This document shows, piece after piece, positions 10,940-22,399 of a stretch of DNA of 64,000 bases. The notes under the pieces were generated by a model. It was given only the letters and a program-made list of their open reading frames with translations. It made no database searches and had not been told where the DNA came from. The stretch is taken from the NCBI GenBank assembly GCA_020466095.1, contig CM035806.1:132799573-132863572 (forward strand). Direction: 5' to 3'. Source of the stretch: Chlorops oryzae (taxonomy: Eukaryota > Arthropoda > Insecta > Diptera > Chloropidae). Each line of letters begins with the position of its first letter. The stretch's first letter is position 1. The translations under genes and the position numbers were made by a program.

Positions 10940-12607
10940 TAGGGTACTATAGAGATGGCGAAAGTTTCTGCTTACATCGAAGGCTGAATATTTTGAGTGA
11001 AAATTGAAAAATCTGGATTTCTGGAGGTGGTCAAAAAAAGTTACGGGTTGACCATTGGAGGCCATGAAATGGTCATTCTGAAAACCTTTTTCAAATTAAA
11101 AAAAAACTTTGTATAGGGTACTATAGAGATGGCGAAAGTTTCTGCTTACATCCAAGGCTGAATAATTTTGAGTGAAAATTGAAAAATCTGGATTTCTGGA
11201 GGTGGTCAAAAAAAGTTACGGGATGACCATTGGAGGACATGAAATGGTCATTCTGAAAACCTATTTCAAATTAAAAAAAACTTTGTATAGGGTACTATGG
11301 GGATGACGAAAGTTTCTGCTTACATCGAAGGCTGAATATTTTGAGTGAAAATTGAAAAATCTGGATTTCTGGAGGTGGTCAAAAAAAGTTACGGGTTGAC
11401 CATTGGAGGCCATGAAATGGTCATTCTGAAAACCTTTTTCAAATTAAAAAAAAACTTTGTATAGGGTACTATAGAGATGGCGAAAGTTTCTGCTTACATC
11501 CAAGGCTGAATATTTTGAGTGAAAATTGAAAAATCTGGATTTCTGGAGGTGGTCAAAAAAAGTTACGGGATGACCATTGGAGGCCATGAAATGGTCATTC
11601 TGAAAACCTATTTCAAATTAAAAAAAACTTTGTATAGGGTACTATGGGGATGACGAAAGTTTCTGCTTACATCGAAGGCTGAATATTTTGAGTGAAAATT
11701 GAAAAATCTGGATTTCTGGAGGTGGTCAAAAAAAGTTACGGGTTGACCATTGGAGGCCATGAAATGGTCATTCTGAAAACCTTTTTCAAATTAAAAAAAA
11801 ACTTTGTATAGGGTACTATAGAGATGGCGAAAGTTTCTGCTTACATCCAAGGCTGAATATTTTGAGTGAAAATTGAAAAATCTGGAATTGAGGGGGTGGT
11901 CAAAAAAAGTTACGGGATGATGATTGGAGGCCATGAAATGGTCATTCTGAAAACCTATTTCAAATTAAAAAAAAACTTTGTATAGGGTACTATAGAGATG
12001 GCAAAAGTTTCTGCTTACATCCAAGGCTGAATATTTTGAGTGAAAATTGAAAAATCTGGAATTGAGGGGGTGGTCAAAAAAAGTTACGGGGATGACCATC
12101 GGAGGCCATGAAATGGTCATTCTGAAAACCTATTTAAAATTTAAAAAAAACTTTGTATAGGGTACTATAGAGATGGCGAAAGTTTCTGCTTACATCGAAG
12201 GCTGAATATTTTGAGTGAAAATTGAAAAATCTGGATTTCTGGAGGTGGTCAAAAAAAGTTACGGGTTGACCATTGGAGGCCATGAAATGGTCATTCTGAA
12301 AACCTTTTTCAAATTAAATAAAAACTTTGTATAGGCTCCTATAGAGATGGCGAAAGTTTCTGCTTACATCCAAGGCTGAATATTTTGAGTGAAAATTGAA
12401 AAATCTGGATTTCTGGAGGTGGTCAAAAAAAGTTACGGGATGACCATTGGAGGCCATGAAATGGTCATTCTGAAAACCTATTTCAAATTAAAAAAAACTT
12501 TGTATAGGGTACTATAGAGATGACGAAAATTTCTGCTTACTTCAACGAGTGATTTGGGGGAAAACTAAAAAATCTCGATTTCTAGGGGTGGTCAAAAAAA
12601 GTTAAGG
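10940..12607 (-). repeat. Right Foldback arm: about 10 tandem units of about 174 bp
   Basis: AGGGTACTAT (or close variants) recurs at about 10941, 11115, 11289, 11463, 11636, 11810, 11984, 12159, 12333 and 12506, a steady 173-175-bp period. Several neighbouring units alternate between two variants (TTGACC with CATCGAAGG, and ATGACC with CATCCAAGG), suggesting a dimeric higher-order unit. Confidence 0.9.
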
Positions 12608-12840
12608 GGTGGTCATTGGAGCCCAAGAAAAGGGCTTTTTGAAAAGCTATTTAAATTTTAAAAAAAAATTTTTTTTGGGCTGCGTGAAGTTGGCCCAAAA
12701 AAGTTCAAAAATTTTTTTCACCCTTTGGGGGGGTGGTCAAAAAAAGTTAAGGGGTGGTCAAAAGTGGTCAAAAAAATGGTCATTCACCTCAATTTTTTTG
12801 AAGCGATTTAAAAAAATTTTTGGGCCAACTTCTCACAGCT

Positions 12841-13049
12841 AAATTTGATAGTTGAACAAATTTGAAGTCAAGTTATTCAATTTCAAAAAATCGGAAAAGT
12901 GGGCGTGGCCGAAGGCGTTTTTCGAAAATGGCTTCCTACACCCGAAATTCAAATGGGAATTCAACGAAATTTGGCAGTTATGCTTCTTTTGTAGCCATAA
13001 ACATTCTCTCCAAAAAAATTTTTTGATAGGTCCATTATTAAGGGTACCA
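12841..13049 (-). mobile_element. mini-me/Helentron-like element, continuation right of the Foldback element
   Basis: On the minus strand this matches 33930-34145 (ACTGGAGG, GGTACCC, GGCCACGCCCACTTTTCCGA). It is truncated at about 13049 before the family 5' end. With 2821-3187 it forms one element split by the Foldback insertion. Confidence 0.75.
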
Positions 13050-13230
13050 CCTCCAGTACACTTCAGCCCGATGATGTCACAAATACAAAATGAGAGCTTC
13101 GTTGTTGTTGTTTTGCATGTTAAGCCCAACGTCACAACATTACTTTAGCATGGGAAACAACAACAATACAATTGCTACAAAATAGCGGCACCCGAAGTGG
13201 CGCTATCTTGTTCTATTTGTATCATGATAA

Positions 13231-13393
13231 GGGCTGTCCATTAATTACGTAAGCATAAAAGGGGGGGAGGGGGTTCGAAAAATCTTACGCCTGCTTATAA
13301 AGGGTGTCTGATTTATACTAATGTATGCTTACGTGGAGGAGGGGGGGGTCAAATATGGTCAAAATCGCCCTTACGTAATTAATGGACAGCCCC
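13231..13393. mobile_element. MITE with GGGCTGTCCATTAATTACGT ends
   Basis: Inverted ends at 13231 and 13393 are flanked by TAA (13228-13230 and 13394-13396). G-rich and C-rich runs lie inside. The 3-bp TWA-type duplication suggests a PIF/Harbinger relative. Confidence 0.65.
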
Positions 13394-13448
13394 TAACACC
13401 CTTGTTTCTATTTCGTTTTATTACCCAATACATACACCTTGATAAAAC

Positions 13449-13941
13449 CATGGACGTGAACCACGTGGAAAATTGAGCGGTTCGGTTCGGCGGTTCGAAC
13501 CGTGTTTAAACTTTTGGATTGGTTCGTCAAACCGGTTTATCTACTTCTTTGAACCGGGGTTTCGGTTCGGTTCATCGGTTCGGGAATTTCTCAAACTGAA
13601 CAAATTGGTTAACACGTGTTCCCACTTCTAACGCAAATTTTTACCATTTAGGGTTAAAATTTGCATAATAAAGAGTTAGTTACTTACATTAGAGATGGTA
13701 TCGATACTAATTTCATAAGAATATCGACTTCGAATTTTTTATTTTGGCCTATGGGAGCGACCACTATGCATGGTTGCAGGCTAAAATAAAACCCTGAACC
13801 TTTACAAAAAGGGATTCGGTTTTCCGTTCGGTTCAATCATTTGTGAAAAACTTCGGTTCGATTAATGGTTCGGTTCATCAGCAGTTAAAAGCGGTTTTCC
13901 GGTTCAAAACCGGTTCGGTTCAAACCCGGTTCATGTCCCTG
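13449..13941. mobile_element. hAT-type MITE with perfect 8-bp target duplication
   Basis: The ends CATGGACGTGAACC and (complement) CAGGGACATGAACC fit hAT termini. GATAAAAC is duplicated on both sides (13441-13448 and 13942-13949). The interior is filled with CGGTTCGGTTC-type motifs in both orientations. No ORF. Confidence 0.75.
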
Positions 13942-13949
13942 GATAAAAC

Positions 13950-14845
13950 CTAATCAGTTGAGATAGCAGTGGGGCTTCAGTTTTTTTATTTTACACAGAG
14001 CCCTTGGTTATATAGCTACGACACTGGTTACACATTGTTTGCTTGTTGAATGGATTGATCGATTGATTGATTGACTGAGTGACTAACTCTGGTGCGTGTG
14101 CAAGGGTGGTGTTTTTTGAGGTTCGGAACCCTTCCGCAATGCCAGGAAAATTCAAGAAATGCAAAAGAAAATCGTCACGATGCATAATTTTGTAATGCCT
14201 AAAACCCCAGCCGAAAAAGTTTTCTGCGCACGCGCCTGATTAACAATCAATTTCTATTGACATTGGTGGGCATTTCCCAAATGTTCATGTTCATGAATGT
14301 GTACTACTCACGAACGGTACGCTGTTCTGTATCATAGGTAAGGTACCTACCTACCTTCATTCATTCAACTGATTGCGTTTTTTTTTTTTTTTTTTTTTTT
14401 TTTGCTGCATTTCATTAAAATTTGAATTCTTTCGTCATTATAATCTCTCGTCAATTGAGTGAATCGGAGAATATCAATTGCAATCTCGCCTGATGTTGGC
14501 GTAGAAAAAAAAAAAATAATAATAATAATGATGAAATCAACAAAGGCCATTCAATTGTTGAAAAAAAAGTAAATTACCACTGATAACGGCTGCGTCATAG
14601 AAAATTAAATAATACAATTGCTTATAACGGAAAATTTTGTCCATTCTGGTCTTTAAGGTCTTATCATTATTGCATTCGGCTCTTGCGGCAAATATCGTTG
14701 ACGATTTATGATTTCGTCATTATTTCGTCAGCGCTGAAGAAATCACGTATATTCTCTAAAAAACAAATGAAAGAAATTTGACCTTTCTATCCAACCCAGC
14801 AAACATTTTGTCTAGGTGTGATCATATATGTACATATGGGCATTT
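13950..14845. other. No supported gene
   Basis: Intergenic sequence with a T-run at 14379-14403 and an ATA run near 14510-14530. No coding or repeat family recognised. Confidence 0.4.
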
Positions 14846-15054
14846 CCAGACAAATTTACGTTTTTGTGGCGTCCGTAGTAATGTATCTAATTGCCATTCG
14901 GATCTGCAAAGAATGATTTCAATAAATATTAAAGTTTGAACACACTTTCGTGCAACTTATTTGGACTTTAACATTTATCAACATCGTTATTTGTAGACTC
15001 GAATGGCAATTAGATACATTGCTACGGACGCGACAAGAAAGTTACTAAATCTGG
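14846..15054. mobile_element. Small foldback MITE
   Basis: The left arm (14846-14905) and right arm (14998-15054) are imperfect complements. They share GCGTCCGTAG and ATGTATCTAATTGCCATTCG, with CCAGA at the outer ends. About 90 bp separate the arms. Confidence 0.6.
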
Positions 15055-15796
15055 CAATATATCAATGAGCGGGACGCTTCTAATTTTTTTTTTTTAATTT
15101 TGTAATCATGGTGGTTTTATTACCTTTAAAATGATGTATATAAATTTATGGTCCGACAAGGATTTATAGAGAAAACATAAAAAATGCTAGCGAACCTCAC
15201 GTTTTTCATATGAAAAAATCAACGCTCTGCTCTGTTCACTAACTTTGATCAAAATTTTGCAATTTTGCAAACTTCAGCACCCTGTAGCTAGAACACCCGT
15301 TACTTTTCGAAGCTAAAAATTTGTCATTTTCATATATGTACACGTATAGAGGTACTATACAAAAAAAAAAGTAGTAAAACACTCGGGAGTCCTCGTATAG
15401 TAAGTCCGGGTGCCACGTATTTCGATGTTACTTGTACGGGCTAAAATGTGACGAAAAAAGAGTATCAATTTGGCATGGAATAAATTCCTTTCGGCCCCTT
15501 CAATGGCCCAAGCACGAGCACGAGAAGTCACCACTATAATTTCAACTAGCCCCTATTTGTCTCTTTCTTTGATGGGCTATACACAAGTACATACATTTGT
15601 ATGTAGTTATTAAAATAATTGAGTGTAAACAAATAAGACGAGTTCTTATCAAAATGAACGATTAACTATCAAGTATCAAGACTAGGAAGCTCTTAGATAT
15701 CGAAGCAGATGTTTATTTATTATTTTATTTATACAAGGTAGAACAATTCATGTCTCGTGCGTGATTCCGATTTTCGGTTTTCACCCATTTCATATA
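15055..15796. other. No supported gene
   Basis: Intergenic, AT-rich. No family recognised. Confidence 0.4.
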
Positions 15797-16287
15797 CAGT
15801 GGGGTCTCGTTATAAGTCGTTTCTCGTTCCTAAAAAATCGACGTATAGCGAATCGACTTATAACGAATCAGTTTTCTTCATATGATTGTATGAAATAATT
15901 TCTAATTGGTTCCTCAAAGCTCAAAAATTGATACACAAATTTTATTAAAGTCAATAAAATGAAATTTCCCTACAACTGGCATCACTGCTCAATGTCTGAT
16001 TTCCAATTATTCGTCGGATGCAGAACGTTTTACGCTGCGTCCACAATAACGCAATTGATTTGAGCTGCTTCCATATGCTTGCATGGGTTTGCCTCAATTG
16101 ACGGAACGCACCTGACGCGTCATTGGAGATGGCACTTAGGGGCGCAAAAGACGAAAAAAATGTTCCCCCAAACTTTTAGACGTAATTGCGAATCATTTGC
16201 GACGTATAGCGAACCAGGGTGTTAATTGATACGTGACGTAAGTGCGAATCGACGTATAACGAGGCGACTTATAACGAGACCCCACTG
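15797..16287. mobile_element. pogo/Tigger-like MITE
   Basis: 491 bp with inverted ends CAGTGGGGTCTCGTTATAAG and TA on both sides. GACGTATAGCGA and related motifs recur near both ends. Confidence 0.75.
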
Positions 16288-17266
16288 TATTTGATTGTGT
16301 TTTGTTTAACATCGCTACTTTGCGTGCGTACCTAGTAAGTAGATAAGGCTTGGTGCTGCCTTTCGTTCAGTGTACCAATTTTATCATTAATTTGAGCATT
16401 TAAATTATTCAAACCCATGGTCAGGTTTCGGAGGCAGTCTCCGCTTATCACATGAAATCAAAATTTGATTTTGTATGGATCTGGACTTAGCTGCCCGGAC
16501 GTATATCCGGCTGCCGGATAGTTAATTTTTATGTTATACTTATATTTTTTGGTTTAGCGGCCACATTGAACGGCTAGCAATGATCCTGGACGATGCCGTT
16601 TGGTAGAAAAAATGTCCAACGTTATTTTTTGACACAGAAAACTTTTACGTAGTGCTTGTTTCGAGTGGTTGCGCCGAACTTCAATAAAAAAATCTCTGAA
16701 GATGGATATTTTCTGTGAAAATATTAGCGGAACTGTATCCAGTTTCCTGCAATCGCTACATTTTCAAATCTGCATTCGAAGTACAAATACAATATAGCAA
16801 ATGTTTAATGTGAGGTATCCGGCCGGATAGAGCTGCACGATAATAGTTAGAAACAAAATTACCATTTTCCACATTCTTCAATTCGGGACTTAAAATTGAT
16901 AAAGTAACTGTCACGTCCGTTTGGAAATACCCATATGCAGATGAATATTTGGAAATTTGTTGGGATGCGTACGCAATAGGGGAAGTTCCGCAATTGCGGA
17001 AGTGGATGCGAACATTCGCGACATTTTGGGTACTAACGAAACATGACACAATCGATTTCCGCATTTGCGGATGCGGATACGGATACGGATATTCGCAAAA
17101 TTCTTGGTACTAACGAAACGAAACGTGGTAAAATCGGGTACTAAACTGGCACAATCGATTGCAAAAAAAAAAAAAAAATTTTTTCTTCAACTTAGATGCC
17201 AAGTTCACAGGGCTAATTTAAACCTGCTCAGATTCCCAACTGGATTAAAATAGAATTGAATAAAAA
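16288..17266. other. No supported gene
   Basis: Contains a short run of GCGGATGCGGATACGGATA near 17066-17095 with ACTAACGAAAC repeated on both sides. No ORF of recognisable family. Confidence 0.4.
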
Positions 17267-18172
17267 ACAAGTAAAGAAGTTTACATCGGCTAAGCCGATT
17301 GCATACATACCTCAGCCTGAAATATGTTAAAACATTACCTTAACAAAAATTCCTGCCGTTTTCGTTGTTCTAGCTTGGATATTATTTATACCTTATCTGT
17401 ACTTCGATTTAGCTTCTAAAACTCGAGATTATTATTAAGCACAAAATTTTCGCGGATGGTGAGCATGGTCAAGTTTTAACCATTAGAAGACATTTTGTCT
17501 AGCTGCGAAATCTCAATTCAAAATAGTGAAAATCAAATTTTTGCGAATTTCGCGAATGGTGGTCATGGCAAAATACACAATCAGAAGAAGCAAAAAAAAA
17601 AAATCATTTTTGTATACAGATATGAGAATAAGAGAAAGAGTGTTTTTTTCTTCTAATGTGTAGGATGATGACCATAATATAGCGATGCGCAATTTTTTTC
17701 AGCGAAAGCTTAAGTCTACATAGTAGCTATACACACACCAAATTTCAATAAGCTGGGATGTATAGTAAAAAAGTTATTCACGAGAAAAACGTTAAGAATC
17801 GTGATTTTTGAAACTTCTGCACCACTTCCCACGACCCAAGAAGGGACTACACAACCAAATTTGATCAAGTATATATATAAAAAAAATAAAAACGTAAGAA
17901 TCTATTTTACTCTGGCACCACTTCCCGCCAGAGATAAGAAAAAAATTCTCAGTCGGACGCAATATGCTTCAATATGATATCTTTCATGGCTTTGGAGTAA
18001 ATTACGAAAAACTAAAGTGTGACCGACAGACAGACAGACAGACATGGCTAGATCGATTCCTCTTGTCACCCTGATCAAGAATATATATATATGTCTATAT
18101 CTATCGCGACTCCTTTGTTATGTTACATACTCCGTGCCAAACTTAATATACCCTTTCCTTCGGAAAAGGTAT
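17267..18172 (+). mobile_element. Helentron-like element (family 2), near-complete copy
   Basis: Starts ACAAGTAAAGAAG with the palindrome CGGCTAAGCCG near its 5' end. It then carries GACAGACAGACAGACAG (18021-18042), a core with GGCTAGATCGATTC and CTGATCA, a TATATATAT tract, and the terminal hairpin around CCTTTCCTTCGGAAAAGG. Same layout as family 1. It has no coding capacity. Confidence 0.7.
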
Positions 18173-19842
18173 AATAATAAACCAAAAAAAAAAAAAAATT
18201 AAAAAAAAATTAAATTTTTACTTAGTTTGAAAGGTCACCTTACTTAGCCCTGCGCTGATGATAAGAGCAAAAAATCATCCTCTAGTCGTGACGCTTTGCT
18301 TTATCAGTGAATCGCTTTCCAATTATATAACAGTCCATAAATTTTGTTTCGTTTATATAGCAGCTAGTTCGACTGACTTTATCAGGATAATATTTTAAGA
18401 CCCATTCTAAGTATGTATTATGAGCGCTTTCATTGAACTACTGAAACTACCTATAAAATACTAATGATAAGAGGTTTCGTATACTTCCATCGCGGTTGAC
18501 TCCTCTAGATGAGCGCTCTCTTTGCTATCTCTCCCACTCGGGCAATTCTTTTGAATGGAGAATAGCCGTGATCCCTTAGGCCTTCACTGTGGGCAGCTGT
18601 CGTTGTAAATGTATGAAGGCACGTGTGAGTGTATGCTTGTGTTAAAGCGCGTTAAAGCTACACCCATTAACTGCGTTTGCGTTGATTTCATTAAATTGAT
18701 GGCATCAAATCAAATCCAATCAGTTGACTTTCAAAATCAAGTGAAATGACTCGCGAGCGTTGCAGATTTTTTTAATGGATCCACGCGCAAAAAAATCAAC
18801 ACTTTTTAGCCAACGTACTACGTCAGCAAAGCACGACTTAAATATAAGCTCTAATTCCAAATTTCATTGAAATACATACATATACATATGTACCTATATC
18901 TCGAAAAACTCTGATTTTGTGGCGGTTTTTGAGATTTTTGTGACCGACCCTGTACTGGAGGTACCCTTAATAACAATGTGACATAAAAATCAAGTTATGG
19001 AAAAATAATCGAATTCCACTATATAGGTTTGATACTATGACCAAAGGTGAGTAATACCCTAGCTGGGTTTCGCGAGTTAAGCAGGCGTTTTGATTTTATG
19101 GAGCCCTAAACATTGCGAGCCTTGCTTTTGATTTTGGTCAAAAGTGGTTCGCCCGACTTGTTGTGTGTTTTCTTTTTTCTTTTTCGTTTGCCGCAAATTT
19201 GTACAACAAACCAAACCAGACTATAATTAGAGCGTTTTTACAATAAATATTCGTGTATGGCTGACGTTCTTTAAAAAAATACATAAATAAAAAACAAAAA
19301 TATTTATACCGAAAATGAAATGAAATCAAATAAAATCAAAATTTCAGCCGTTCATTTAAATTGAGAAGGTCAACCAACTGTGTGTCTGCGTACGACGAAA
19401 GTCCGTCATCGTTTCGCTTTTCCTCGCTCGTATTTTATTTAGACTTTTCATATTGCATATATCAATAGCTATGCCTATATACATACATACATACATACAT
19501 ACGTACAAAACCTGCAGTAATTGAGACTCACCCCCTACTCACCTATGGTTAACCTCTAAAAGACTACAACTAGTCGCCACATAATTTACTCTAACATGCA
19601 TTCAACTCACCTCTTTAACATGGGGCCTACATTGGAAAGAGAGTAGTGCATGTAAGACTCACCCATGGTGAGTCGTTTTGGGTGAGTTGGAGGTCAATCG
19701 ACGATTTTGTTAATTTATGGAAAAAAAATTTAATTTTTGTTTTATTTTTTCTTCTTCTTTTCATTTTGTTTATTTTTTGTTTTTATTTTTTAAATCTTTT
19801 GTTTAAACATTAGTTATGTTTTTTTAATTTTCTCGTCTCGAA
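18173..19842. other. No supported gene; fragment of mini-me family 1
   Basis: About 80 bp near 18895-18975 (TTTTTGTGACCGACCC, ACTGGAGGTACCC) match family-1 elements. A CATA run lies at 19478-19502. Repeated GACTCACC motifs lie at 19525-19690. Nothing coding recognised. Confidence 0.45.
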
Positions 19843-19905
19843 CGAACCTCGAACCGCTGATCTCTGGGTTGGTAAGTCTGCGTCTTAACCATTACGCTAA
19901 ACAAG
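19843..19905 (-). other. tRNA-like segment (possible SINE or tRNA pseudogene)
   Basis: On the minus strand TAGCGTAATGGTTAAGACG resembles a Pol III A box and GCGGTTCGAGG a B box at normal spacing. The acceptor ends do not pair well, so I do not call a functional tRNA. Confidence 0.35.
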
Positions 19906-21485
19906 GAAATTTAATATGTTGATCAAAATGCTGACTTGAGTTTTTGGTTGCTCAAGTTTTTGTGAAATAAAATAGAATTTTTCATAGCAAAAAATGTTCA
20001 ATTAAAAAATAAATACTTTAAAATAAAATTTTAATATGAAAAAATACTTACATATTAAAGAAAAAATTTTGTATTTTTCAAAATTAACTAATAAAAACAA
20101 TAATTAAAGAATGTAACCATGAAAACAACCTTCTAGTGCAATAGAAACATACCTAAAAAAATGTTCAATCGGCCGGTTCGTTCTAGACTTGTGTTCTGAT
20201 AATCTGTACTCTTTAGCTATCAAAACTGATTGACATACGTCATCAAAATTTGCGACTGTAAGCAGCAAGTTCAACAAGCGCATTGTTATGCAAAGTCAAC
20301 AAAAAATGAATCACGCTCGATCTCTTACGGAAATCAGCGGATGGACTTAGAGGTCACCTTACGTTGAGACTTGTAGCTCCATAGTTTAATATGATCAAAT
20401 TTGCAAATTCGACTAATGGTCAGGTCTATTTTCAAACTTGACGCATTTTTATACAGGAACATATAAACATATCAACCCATGTGTATATGGGTGTAGCACT
20501 ATATCTTTTGCCTATTCATATCGTACATCTCTTATCTCACTTTTTTATATTTTTTTTGTCATAATTTGTTTGCTATAACGACAAGCTAAGTTCAACGCAA
20601 TTTGCATTCCATTCAATAAATTAAAATGATGTAGCTTTGCTTTAGAAAACTTTCCACAACGTTTAAGGTTGAGAGGTGATTTCAATTCACTTGTTCTAAA
20701 GTGTCGCGGCCACATAACCACATGCATATGTAGCTTCCCACATGGCCGTGTACGTGTGTAGGAAGCTCGCGCGCACACGTTCCTACATTTAGTGTCCTAC
20801 ATTCAATTTTCACTGACCGTCTTCGTGTGCAGACGTGATGCCAAAAACGGATAAAATTATTTGAGCATCGGTTGTGTGCTATTTCGAATGTTTTTATTTT
20901 ATTAGATAAAAATTCTTTTCATTCGAAAATAGCCATTTAATTTGAGATAATTTTCGTCAATTTGAATCGGCTAAAGTTATCCTATAGGGCCCTATAGGGC
21001 TCTAACGGCCCTTTTCCCGATCTTTTCTCACCGATTTTTCATTAGTTTTTAGAACAGAGGGAGGACGTGCATTTTCAATTTCCTCTCCCCTTCTTTACTC
21101 ATAACCGAAAAATCTGCGAGAAGAAGTTGTTATCCATGATCATGACCATGTTATCAATCAGATATCACGCGGCAAAATGAAAGTTGAATCGGGCAACTTT
21201 TTCTTTTTTTCAAAATCTTGTTAATTTTGCTATAAAAAAGATATCTTTATATTTAATTTCTTGCCACCATCTTCGGGGTGGTGGAAAGGGGCCTGAAATT
21301 TGTTATTTCTTGTTACAAGGGGGAGGGCGGTGTTTTAAAATGGCCACAAACCGCTCTACGTAATTTGTGCACGACTCCTATATCCGTACCTATTTTGATC
21401 AAGTGAATTTAGCACAAAAGAAAGAGAGCGCTAGATAGAGACAAATATGTATAGAGAAAACCGAATTGTACACACCGCAGCAAAA
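19906..21485. other. No supported gene
   Basis: AT-rich. A short palindromic TATAGGGCCCTATAGGGC lies at about 20983-20999. No recognisable ORF. Confidence 0.4.
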
Positions 21486-21823
21486 GTATACACCATATTG
21501 AACTATAGCCGCAACTTCGGCCAAATTATGGCGCGAGGCACCATGTTTTGGTGAAAAAGTTCAACTGTGGTGAGCCACGCCGTAGCTCAAACTATAGTTT
21601 GGTGTACCACCCCGGCAGTAATTGTCACTAATGACTGATTCAATCTGTCACTAGTTCCTTCGTCACCGTCACTAGTGACCAACTGTACCCGTGCCATTGA
21701 ATTCTCCTATTGACACTTTGTATGAGCATATGTTCGAGCGGACACCAGTTGACGATTTAACTGGTGATGCTGTAGAGGCAGCTCATTAGCTATAGTATGT
21801 AAATGGAAAGCGCCGCGCACAGG

Positions 21824-21900
21824 CCTCGGATGGCTCAGTGTGAAGAGTATGGCCTAGCGACCTGAAGACCAGAGTTCGAATCTCGCTCGAGCGGGTGCCG
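21824..21900 (+). other. tRNA-like segment followed by a T run
   Basis: TGGCTCAGTGTGAAGAG resembles an A box and AGAGTTCGAATCTC a B box. A 14-base T run follows, a possible Pol III terminator. The acceptor stem does not close, so it is more likely a SINE or tRNA-derived fragment than a tRNA gene. Confidence 0.35.
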
Positions 21901-22149
21901 ATTTTTTTTTTTTTTTGAAAGTGGATAATATTATAGGTACCTAACAGGCTTTAAAAAAAATTTTTTTGTGCGAAAAAATTAAAAAAATTAAGTACTTAAT
22001 TGAATATAAGTATAATTCATGGGAATTTTCGCACAAACTGTGAAAGCATTCACGAGAATTCAGAATGGAAATCTTTCTTTCTCTCTTCTCACCCATAAGA
22101 ATCCATGAAAATAATCCTCCGAGTTTTACAATTTTTCCACTTTTTCTCG

Positions 22150-22219
22150 CCTGCCCTGGGATTCGAACACGAGCTTTCGGATTGATGATCGGACATGCTA
22201 ACCATTACGCTACGGAGTC
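22150..22219 (-). other. tRNA-like segment
   Basis: On the minus strand TAGCGTAATGGTTAGCATG (A-box-like) and GTGTTCGAATCCC (B-box-like) lie at tRNA spacing. The anticodon and acceptor stems are poor. It shares its A-box region with the segment at 19843-19905. Confidence 0.35.
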
Positions 22220-22399
22220 TTCTGATTTTCGCGCAGCAAATTCATAACATGAATGCTCTAGATAATGGAGCTGTAGACCTCGCCGTTGACCATGTCCATG
22301 GAATGACAGTGGAGACGATGGGGTCAATTTGCCCCGCATTTACTGCAGGGATGTAATAGCTTTTGGCCGAAGTTGCAGATATAGTTCTATATGGTATAC

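Larger units (their letters stand above)
3188..12840. mobile_element. Foldback-like element with long inverted tandem-repeat arms
   Basis: Both ends start AGCTGTGAGAAGTTGGCC when read inward. The outer 230 bp of the two arms (3188-3420 and 12608-12840) are nearly identical in inverted orientation. The inner arms are arrays of 172-174-bp units. A perfect 9-bp duplication, AAATTTGAT, flanks it (3179-3187 and 12841-12849). Removing the element with one copy restores the sequence seen at the homologous site near 34130-34145. A 9-bp duplication, long repeat-built arms and an AGCT-start terminus are features of Drosophila FB elements. The 6.7 kb loop carries other transposons and no intact ORF. Confidence 0.8.
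21486..22399. mobile_element. Element with about 40-bp inverted ends containing two tRNA-like segments
   Basis: The left end (21486-21525) and right end (22361-22399) share, in inverted orientation, GAACTATA and GCAACTTCGGCCAAA. Between them lie a + strand and a minus strand tRNA-like segment. No transposase. The family is unknown to me. Confidence 0.45.
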
